DNA of 10,564 nt from contig JAESQZ010000017.1 of the NCBI GenBank assembly GCA_016764955.1, positions 1 through 10,564 on the forward strand. The letters run 5' to 3'. The number at the start of each line of letters is the position of its first letter. Positions within the stretch are counted from its first letter, which is position 1. A program made the translations under genes and the position numbers. This document shows positions 1 to 5,145 of the stretch, one piece after another. The notes below the pieces were generated by a model that was not told where the DNA came from, made no database searches, and saw nothing but the letters and a program-made list of their open reading frames with translations. The stretch is from Deltaproteobacteria bacterium. GTDB taxonomy: Bacteria; Myxococcota; UBA727; JABDBI01.

Positions 1-58
1 AAAGAACATAGTGACTAGATATTGAAACTTAAGCGTTTTTAATAATATCCTGCATTAG

Positions 59-565
59 GTGGGAACGGTAGATCCAATTGCTGGTGGTGGAGCAAAAGCT
101 GACAAGTTGGCTCCAGGTGATCAGCCTAAGGCTGACACTCTTCATCCTGATGAATTCACAAGGGGGAGTGAAGTTTCTACTAGGGCTTCCGTGAACCAGC
201 TTAACTCAAATGCTTTCAATATTGGTTTCTTTAAGAGTGACCCTACTTGGAAGCCAGTAGGTGTAACTGGTAGCAGCAGAGTAACTGGAGAAGATGGGGC
301 TAAGTACCAGCTTAAGAAATCGATTAGCCACATTGGAGAGTTTTTTTCTGGTTTCCTAAGGCGTTTTAAAGCTTGGTGGAGTAACCGAGAGAATATGGGG
401 GAGTTTATATCGAGTACTGTGAGCCGGTTTATCGATCCCAAAAAAGCGCCAGAAGTATCAATTGTTACTAATCCCGAACAAAACCAGGTTTTTATTGCCT
501 CTAAGTATTTTCAGAAGCGTATAACTTGGGTGGTTCTGAGGAGGTTATTACACCTAATAATATAA
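59..565 (+). pseudogene. N-terminal part of a frameshifted PI3/4-kinase-like gene
   Basis: This open frame encodes the first part of a kinase-fold protein whose second half lies one frame back at 526-1353. Residues about 80-89 (GAKYQLKKSI) look like the strand carrying the ATP-contacting lysine. They are followed by an MGEFISS helix (residues about 113-119) and a strand-turn-strand ending in VFIASKYF, the usual N-lobe/hinge layout of this fold. After KYF the frame reads a tail with no kinase character (QKRITWVV onwards) and stops at 563-565. The other frame continues sensibly with SEAYNLGGSEE. Codon 59 is GTG, directly after an in-frame TAG at 56-58 and without a convincing Shine-Dalgarno sequence, so the true 5' end is uncertain and may itself be damaged. 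No ATG occurs in frame until about 395. Joining at the T-run 508-511 would give a protein of about 431 residues. A decayed gene, a sequencing error or a slip site are all possible. Confidence 0.6.
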
Positions 566-1353
566 ACCGCTCTAGAATCTGTCGTGCAATTGCATTGTCA
601 GCTTTAAGTTGTGACCATGACATCAATCCAAGCAATTTTATGGTAGATCCAAATACGGGTGATGTGGCTCGAATTGATTTTGGGCACGCTTTTAACGATT
701 TACTTCATTGGCGCAGTTGGGGTGGGAGGCCTGTTTCGAGTAATGCTATTATCGATTACTTTAACCGTGAAGATGTAAATGGTTTTGGTGCAGATGGTAA
801 ATCCAAACTTTGGCGGCACTTTACAGGTGTTGTGCCCTCGCAAGAGATGGTCGATGCATTGAAAGAACTTTCAAATGAGAGTAGCTTAAGAAAGACACAG
901 GAAGGTTTAGAGTTAGCGAAGAGAAATTTGCTTTCTATACCAGAAGAAGAATCTCCTGGTATTTTTCAAAAAACAACACGGGAGAAGATACGTAAGTCTT
1001 TGCTGGCTATCCATAAAACTTTGCATGATAGTTCGATCGATTCGAATAAAACTTATGAAGAATTTTTGGGAGAGTTCTTTCAGGGCCTAAATCAGTTCTA
1101 TGCCAAAAATCTTCAGGATATGAAAAAAGCTGCTTCAGTCATGAAGTTTCAGCTGCGAGTTGAACGTGCACTTCACTCAGAGTCAGATATAACTGCGCTT
1201 AGAGAAGAGTTTAATAGAAGGCAGCGAGGTAAGAAACAGTCGATTACCTGGATCAAGAGAAATGCTGAGGAGCCTGCTTTTAGGGGTGGTTTTGATGCGT
1301 ATGTAGCGCATCGGCGTAAGCGAATGTCCGCGGAAACGTCATCCCGCACTTGA
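526..1353 (+). pseudogene. C-terminal part of the frameshifted PI3/4-kinase-like gene
   Basis: This frame carries the catalytic core. DHDINPSNFMV (residues 30-40 from the ATG at 526) resembles the Asp/Asn catalytic loop. RIDFGHAFNDLL (residues 49-60) resembles the metal-binding DFG segment of PI3/PI4 kinases. FNRED and KSKLWRHF segments follow, then a largely helical, charged C-terminal half (residues about 108-265). I recall similar motifs in effector-like proteins of intracellular gammaproteobacteria, so a phosphoinositide or protein kinase acting on a host is plausible, but this is inference. The ATG at 526 lies inside the domain and is unlikely to be a natural start. The frame is open back to a TAA at 502-504 and joins the N-terminal half by a -1 shift at 508-511. 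The last codons (TSSRT then TGA) come from a palindromic repeat, so the native C-terminus may be lost. A HipA-like kinase is the main alternative. Confidence 0.62.
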
Positions 1354-1424
1354 TGCGGGATCCAGTCAATTTCAAATTGAATTCCTTGCATTATACTGGA
1401 TCCCGGGTCAAGCCCGGGATGACA
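1338..1424. repeat. face-to-face pair of GC-rich palindromic repeats
   Basis: Two units face each other. Unit A (1338-1365) has an 8-bp stem ATCCCGCA (1341-1348) / TGCGGGAT (1354-1361) around a 5-base loop, with GTC outside and CCAG at its inner end. Unit B (1396-1424) has an 8-bp stem ATCCCGGG (1400-1407) / CCCGGGAT (1413-1420), with CTGG at its inner end and GACA outside. The 30-base AT-rich spacer holds its own small palindrome, TCAATTT-C-AAATTGA (1366-1380). Unit B plus one upstream base is identical over 30 bases to 10498-10527. The layout fits REP/MITE-like non-coding repeats that I recall from many proteobacterial genomes. No T-run follows the stems, so they are not typical terminators. 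Confidence 0.85.
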
Positions 1425-1507
1425 GGCTCGGAGGCCGGGATGACAAATTTCTAGCATGACTGGATACCAGCCTTCGCTGGCATGACAATGCGTGGCTGGC
1501 ATGACAA
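1425..1507. repeat. truncated and variant palindromic repeat units
   Basis: The first array continues here with broken units. Positions 1425-1445 (GGCTCGGAGGCCGGGATGAC plus A) match the right-hand part of a unit whose complete inverted form is at 10454-10482; its left arm is missing. Positions 1460-1487 hold a different subfamily starting CTGGATACCAGC, with stem CCAGC (1467-1471) / GCTGG (1476-1480). Positions 1493-1507 repeat only its right end (TGGCTGGCATGACAAGA). All units end in the same ATGACA, so recombination or slippage at that shared end could have built the mosaic. No gene is present between 1354 and 1531. Confidence 0.75.
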
Positions 1508-1531
1508 GATTGGTCGTGCTATGCACGTCAC

Positions 1532-2779
1532 ATGCTTGCAACTGTTTTATTAGTTATCGCCGTTGTTCACAGTTTTTTCATCAAGCAATTTCAGCACTGG
1601 GCTAAAAAATTCCGTCAAGGATCTGTTGGAGAGAATTTCTTTCATTTGATGGGTGAAATCGAAGTTGCGTTTGGACTTTGGGCGGCTGTGTTTATTTCTC
1701 TTTCGATAGGGATAAAGGGTTATGACAAGACAGTTCGATTTTTAGAGGCACGGGATTTCACGGAGCCATCGTTCATATTTGTCATTATGGCCTTATGTTC
1801 AACTAAACCTATCTTAGACGCGGCTGAAAATGCTATTTTGTGGATTGCACATCGATTGCCATTTGATCGGCCAGTATCGTTTTATTTATCGATTATGTTT
1901 TTAGGGCCTCTTTTAGGGAGCTTTATTACTGAGCCAGCGGCGATGACGGTTACAGCACTTCTTTTGCTTAAACACTTTTATTCGGGTGAATTTTCGACTC
2001 AGTTTAAATATGCAACCATGGCAGTGCTTTTTATTAATGTATCAGTTGGTGGCACTTTGACCCCTTATGCGGCACCGCCGGTGTTGATGGTTGCAGATGC
2101 ATGGGGATTAGATTTGCAATATATGTTCATGCATTTTGGACTTAAAGGCATGTTGGTTTGCTTTATGACGGCGACTCTAACTATTTTGCGCTTTAGAAAA
2201 GAGATTGTATCGCACCCTATTCAACATTCTAGCAAGGGCATGACGCCTCTTTGGCTTCAGGCGATACATATCTTTTTCTTGATATTGATAGTGATTTTAT
2301 CGCATCATATGGTGTTGTTCTTTGGGGTGTTCTTGGTGTTTATGGCGTTTTTCCAAGTGACTTCTGAGTATCAGGAGAAACTAAGACTTAGAGAAGGTCT
2401 TTTGGTGGCATTGTTTTTAGGAAGTCTAATCATATTGAGTAGCTTGCAAAGTTGGTGGTTAGAGCCGTTGCTGGCCATGATGTCATCTGATGCTTTGTTT
2501 GTGGGAGCAATGGGATTGTCTGCCTTTACAGACAATGCGGCAGTTACCTATTTGGGTTCCATGATTCCAGATCTGTCAGAACGATCGCAATATGCTCTTT
2601 TAGCCGGGGCCGTTTGTGGTGGTGGCTTGACGGTTATTGCTAACGCTCCTAACCCAGCAGGTTTTAGTTTATTAAGCCCTGCATTTGGTGATGAGGGTGC
2701 AGCGCCTTTTAGGCTTTTGAAAGCTGCGATAATTCCCACGCTGATTGCTGGAATCACGTTCTATGTTCAGGAGTTTTAG
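1532..2779 (+). CDS. putative Na+/H+ antiporter, ion-transporter fold
   Basis: A 415-residue inner-membrane protein with about ten hydrophobic segments, resembling the 'putative Na+/H+ antiporter' family found in diverse Gram-negative bacteria and chlamydiae. The N-terminal FFHLMGEIEVAFGLWA (residues 36-51) is a typical family segment. Two halves look related. The first has TEPAAMT (133-139) followed by GGTLTPYAAPP (173-183). The second has TDNAAVT (333-339) followed by GGGLTVIANAPNP (363-375). This duplicated pattern recalls the re-entrant loops of the ion-transporter (NhaB/NhaD/CitM-like) superfamily and supports ion or solute exchange. The actual ion is unproven. The ATG at 1532 is the only good start; an in-frame TGA lies at 1502-1504 and no Shine-Dalgarno sequence is visible. 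The repeat array ends 24 bases upstream. The stop abuts the GTG of the next gene, so the genes are probably co-transcribed. Confidence 0.82.
   Translation: MLATVLLVIAVVHSFFIKQFQHWAKKFRQGSVGENFFHLMGEIEVAFGLWAAVFISLSIGIKGYDKTVRFLEARDFTEPSFIFVIMALCSTKPILDAAENAILWIAHRLPFDRPVSFYLSIMFLGPLLGSFITEPAAMTVTALLLLKHFYSGEFSTQFKYATMAVLFINVSVGGTLTPYAAPPVLMVADAWGLDLQYMFMHFGLKGMLVCFMTATLTILRFRKEIVSHPIQHSSKGMTPLWLQAIHIFFLILIVILSHHMVLFFGVFLVFMAFFQVTSEYQEKLRLREGLLVALFLGSLIILSSLQSWWLEPLLAMMSSDALFVGAMGLSAFTDNAAVTYLGSMIPDLSERSQYALLAGAVCGGGLTVIANAPNPAGFSLLSPAFGDEGAAPFRLLKAAIIPTLIAGITFYVQEF
2768..2773 (+). promoter_or_regulatory. ribosome binding site for the adenosyltransferase
   Basis: CAGGAG lies six bases before the GTG at 2780, inside the last codons of the antiporter gene. 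It supports the GTG start and translation directly after the upstream stop at 2777-2779. Confidence 0.75.
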
Positions 2780-3328
2780 GTGAAGATTTACACCAAACGA
2801 GGCGATGCAGGTCAGACGGATTTGTTTGGAGGTGCACGTGTCTCGAAAGCGAACCCTCGAGTTATAGCTTACGGCGCTGTAGATGCTGCGAATAGTGCGC
2901 TTGGTTTTGTAGCGGCTTCTGGAGATATCTTTGAGCCGCTGAGTGTCGAGTTGCCAAAGATTATGTCTGATTTGTTTGATTTGGGTGCTGAGCTCGCAAC
3001 TGTTCCGAAAAAGGCAGATAAAACGGCTTTTTTGTCTGTAGAACGTGTAACGCATTTGGAGCAATTGATTGACCAGAGTGAGGCTGAGGTGCCTGAACTC
3101 AAAAATTTTGTGCTCCCAACAGGCTGTGATTTGGCAGCAAGACTGCATATGGCTCGAACAGCTGTTCGTTGTGCAGAGCAAGAAGTGATTAGTCTTCATG
3201 ATTCTGGTGAGCAAGTTCGGGCTGAAATTATTCAATATTTGAATCGTTTGAGTGACCTATGCTTTTCTTGGGCAAGATGGGCTAATATAAAATCCGGTAC
3301 CAAGGAGGTCTTGTGGGTGAAAAACTAG
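2780..3328 (+). CDS. pduO: PduO-type cob(I)alamin adenosyltransferase
   Basis: A 182-residue protein, close to the usual length of the PduO/MMAB family. It transfers the adenosyl group of ATP to reduced cobalamin, forming adenosylcobalamin in the cytoplasm; family members act as trimers. The N-terminal ATP-binding signature is clear: YTKRGDAGQTDLFGGARVSK (residues 4-23), then RVIAYGAVDAANSALG (27-42). The helix LHMARTAVRCAEQEV (122-136) carries the family's active-site Arg and Glu positions. NRLSDLCFSWARWAN (155-169) is the typical C-terminal helix. Two oddities: the usual VDELN is VDAAN, and the second Arg of the common RR pair is Cys131. The overall signature still argues for a working enzyme. 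It abuts the antiporter gene and overlaps the next gene by 16 bases. Its likely client is the methylmalonyl-CoA mutase encoded on the opposite strand at 5127-7118. Confidence 0.93.
   Translation: MKIYTKRGDAGQTDLFGGARVSKANPRVIAYGAVDAANSALGFVAASGDIFEPLSVELPKIMSDLFDLGAELATVPKKADKTAFLSVERVTHLEQLIDQSEAEVPELKNFVLPTGCDLAARLHMARTAVRCAEQEVISLHDSGEQVRAEIIQYLNRLSDLCFSWARWANIKSGTKEVLWVKN
3302..3308 (+). promoter_or_regulatory. ribosome binding site for the first FliH/SctL-like gene
   Basis: AAGGAGG sits four bases before the GTG at 3313, within the end of the adenosyltransferase gene. This near-perfect site decides the start, as no ATG is nearby in that frame. Confidence 0.8.
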
Positions 3329-3828
3329 AGGCAGCGCATCAAGAGTCTCAAAAGATTCTAGAGCAGGCTCGTGTCGAAGCGGCCCAGTTGGTAGAAGAAG
3401 CCAAACAAGAAGGCTTGACGAAAGGTCATCAAAAAGCCGAGCAATACAAAGCTAAGCTTACTAAGCTTAAAGAACTCTATGCTTCTGAGTCAGAGCATGA
3501 TTTGATTCGTTATTCGATTGAAGTGGCTGAAAAGTTGGTTTCTGCTGAGTTAAAGACTTCACCTGAAGCTTTTCTTAGATTTGTTCAAGAAGCGCTTAAG
3601 ACAGTTTCAGATGCTGAGACTATTCGGATCCGAGCTAAACCCAGTGAAATACCGATTATCAAGCAGAACAAAGAAAAGCTTATTAATCTAATGGAGCGCG
3701 CTGAAGATATTGATATCCGTGAAGATAAGCAAGTAGGCGAAGGTATTTTGCTGCAAACAGAATCTGGTGTAATCGATGCACAGCTAAGTACACAGATTGA
3801 AGAGATTACACGTGTGTTGGGGATATAA
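3313..3828 (+). CDS. FliH/SctL-family export stator protein, copy 1
   Basis: A 171-residue cytoplasmic protein of the FliH/SctL (HrpE/YscL) family, peripheral-stalk proteins that bind the ATPase of flagellar or type III secretion systems. Residues 1-55 are a Glu/Lys/Ala/Gln-rich coiled coil. Residues 66-100 (YSIEVAEKLVSAELKTSP and on) match the helical core. The C-terminal domain has IRIRAKPSE (104-112) and the hallmark GEGILLQTESGVIDAQLSTQ (142-161), followed by an amphipathic end helix. It is shorter than most family members and appears to lack the N-terminal tail that binds the C-ring in FliH. The gene overlaps the adenosyltransferase by 16 bases and the next gene by one base (TAATG), so translation is probably coupled. 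Sequence alone does not decide between flagellum and injectisome. The E subunit of V/A-type ATPases shares this architecture and is a weaker alternative. Confidence 0.8.
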   Translation: MGEKLEAAHQESQKILEQARVEAAQLVEEAKQEGLTKGHQKAEQYKAKLTKLKELYASESEHDLIRYSIEVAEKLVSAELKTSPEAFLRFVQEALKTVSDAETIRIRAKPSEIPIIKQNKEKLINLMERAEDIDIREDKQVGEGILLQTESGVIDAQLSTQIEEITRVLGI

Positions 3829-4400
3829 TGGTTAAAATTATCAAAGGCAGCGGCGAAAAACCAGAGGCTCCTAAAAAATCGTCGGTTATTCTCAAAGGCT
3901 CTGTCTATGAAGAGCAACAGCAGATTAAAGCACTTGAAGCCGAGACAGAAGCACAAAGACGTCAAATTATTAGCGACGCTAAAGTACAGGCTAGCCATGC
4001 TCAAGAAGAAGCTTTGGTTCAAGGTGCTAATCAGGCATTTGCTGAAGCTTCTGAACAAGCTGTTCAGATCTTTCAAGATCGAGCCCAATATTGCTCAGAG
4101 CTCAAAGAACCCATGAAACGTTTGGCTCAGGAAATTGCCAAGAAAATACTAGGCGCCTCCTCTGCCCTGCCTGACCAACAGCAAGATGAGTTAGTTAATC
4201 AGGGAATTCAAAAGATGCGTATAAGGCGCAAACTCAAAATCCAACTAGCAGATCCAAGTCAGCTTGAGGCGTTAACTAAGTTGCCAGATTTCGAAATCGA
4301 AGCTGATAACGAGGTCACTCAGGGTTTTGTGCGCATTGTCACAGAAGTGGGAAGCAGCCTGTGGGATGAGAACCAGGCCGTTCCTAAGCTTTTAGCTTAA
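3828..4400 (+). CDS. FliH/SctL-family export stator protein, divergent copy 2
   Basis: A 190-residue protein that starts in a TAATG overlap with copy 1 (stop TAA 3826-3828, ATG 3828-3830). Residues 1-25 form a basic, Pro/Ser/Gly-containing N-terminal tail (IIKGSGEKPEAPKKSSVILK). Residues 27-105 are an Ala/Glu/Gln-rich coiled coil. A core helix containing LAQEIAKKILG (99-109) follows. The C-terminal domain has RRKLKIQLADPSQLEAL (133-149) and GFVRIVTEVGSSLWDENQAV (166-185), aligning by eye with the GILLQTESGVIDAQLS region of copy 1 but with the usual G-x-I/L-D-A motif changed to GSSLWDE. The retained N-terminal tail and altered C-terminus complement copy 1, suggesting the two could pair, though this is inference. 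The stop overlaps that of rlmH on the other strand. Family assignment is less sure than for copy 1. Confidence 0.7.
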   Translation: MVKIIKGSGEKPEAPKKSSVILKGSVYEEQQQIKALEAETEAQRRQIISDAKVQASHAQEEALVQGANQAFAEASEQAVQIFQDRAQYCSELKEPMKRLAQEIAKKILGASSALPDQQQDELVNQGIQKMRIRRKLKIQLADPSQLEALTKLPDFEIEADNEVTQGFVRIVTEVGSSLWDENQAVPKLLA

Positions 4401-4813
4401 ACCCGATGATATGGCCCGCCACGATCGATTTCACCAGCCCGATAGATTTGTTCAGCAAGCATGCAAAGGGCTAATTTGTGTGGCATTGTAAGCTTAGAGA
4501 GCGACCAAATTTCATCTGCTTTTTCGCGCACTTCTAGTGTATGGCCAGATGGACCGCCAATTAAAAAAGCAATAGGCTTGGGTTGTTCGATTAGTTTTCG
4601 AAGCTTTTTGGCCCATTGGGCAGAATCGAATTCTTGGCCTTTTTCGTCTAATATAATGCGATAATGTTTTTCTGTGATAGGCAGTAGCTTATCGGGTTTG
4701 ACTTGTTTGAGTTCAGGCTTGAAAAGCTTTTGAGTGCGTTTAATATAATCTAAAGCCAAGAGTTCAAAAAGATCTTTAGAGTGCTCAAAAGCGGTGGCGA
4801 TTAAAAGTCGCAC
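4397..4813 (-). CDS. rlmH: 23S rRNA (pseudouridine1915-N3)-methyltransferase RlmH
   Basis: A 138-residue SPOUT-class methyltransferase. RlmH uses S-adenosylmethionine to methylate pseudouridine 1915 in helix 69 of 23S rRNA on assembled ribosomes. The SAM-binding segment FLIGGPSGH (residues 83-91) is followed by WSLSKLTMPHKLA (103-115), AEQIYRA (120-126) and the C-terminal PYHR (134-137), all diagnostic. The protein is somewhat shorter than the usual 155 residues; the central part before the SAM site is compact. The start is a GTG at 4813 inside the end of rsfS (13-base overlap) without a visible Shine-Dalgarno sequence, so re-initiation after rsfS is likely. The stop TAA shares TTAA at 4397-4400 with the converging plus-strand gene. 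Confidence 0.95.
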   Translation of the reverse strand: MRLLIATAFEHSKDLFELLALDYIKRTQKLFKPELKQVKPDKLLPITEKHYRIILDEKGQEFDSAQWAKKLRKLIEQPKPIAFLIGGPSGHTLEVREKADEIWSLSKLTMPHKLALCMLAEQIYRAGEIDRGGPYHRV

Positions 4814-5145
4814 GGGATTATTTTAGCTTGATGCCAAAAGCCTTCAAGATTGTAGTAATGCCTGAGGTCACTCATGAAAACATGAACGACAAAGTCACCG
4901 TAGTCGACAAGCACCCAGTTGCCCTGCTCGAGTCCCTCGATACCAAGCGGCGCTTTGTCGAGTGTTTTGAGTCCGCTGATAACACTTTGGGCAACAGCTT
5001 GAACTTGTCGCTCACTTTGAGCTTCGCAAATAACAAAATAATCAGCAAAACTAGTAAGCTCTGCGACATCTAAAATTAAGATATTTTTTGCTTTTTTCTC
5101 AGAAGCGAAAAAAGCTGCTTTTTGGGCTAATTCTTGGATTTCCAT
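4801..5145 (-). CDS. rsfS: ribosome silencing factor RsfS
   Basis: A 114-residue protein of the RsfS/Iojap (DUF143) family. RsfS binds ribosomal protein uL14 and blocks joining of the 30S and 50S subunits, lowering translation under starvation. Characteristic segments are FADYFVICEAQSERQVQA (residues 33-50), then WVLVDYGDFVVHVF (77-90) and YYNLEGFW (97-104). Length is normal for the family. The ATG at 5145 lies 19 bases inside the 3' end of the mutase gene, and the 3' end overlaps rlmH, so all three are probably translated from one mRNA. The rsfS-rlmH pairing is common in bacteria and strengthens both calls. A preceding nadD, often seen with this pair, is replaced here by the mutase gene. Confidence 0.96.
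   Translation of the reverse strand: MEIQELAQKAAFFASEKKAKNILILDVAELTSFADYFVICEAQSERQVQAVAQSVISGLKTLDKAPLGIEGLEQGNWVLVDYGDFVVHVFMSDLRHYYNLEGFWHQAKIIPCDF

Noticed and set aside
22..48. Possible promoter TTGAAA / TAATAT before the kinase-like gene
   Set aside because: Spacing is only 15 bases and the start codon itself is uncertain, so I could not support it.
1341..1361. Hairpin as terminator of the kinase-like gene
   Set aside because: No T-run follows the stem, and the stem belongs to a dispersed repeat found also after apt.
1338..1507. Possible CRISPR array
   Set aside because: Units differ in sequence and orientation, are partly truncated, and spacers are of unequal length. There is no regular repeat-spacer pattern and no cas gene.
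1173..1541. Minus-strand open frame of 122 codons across the repeat array
   Set aside because: Much of its translation (HPGLDPGSS-type segments) is the palindromic repeat read as protein, and the rest is the reverse of the kinase-like gene. No ribosome site or family match.
2672..3235. Minus-strand open frame of 187 codons over the adenosyltransferase
   Set aside because: Shadow of a clear plus-strand enzyme gene. No recognisable domain and no ribosome site.
3585..4088. Minus-strand open frame of 167 codons over the FliH/SctL pair
   Set aside because: It spans two plus-strand genes with coherent coiled-coil and core motifs. Its Ser/Phe/Leu-rich content is typical of the reverse of Glu/Lys/Gln-rich coding sequence.
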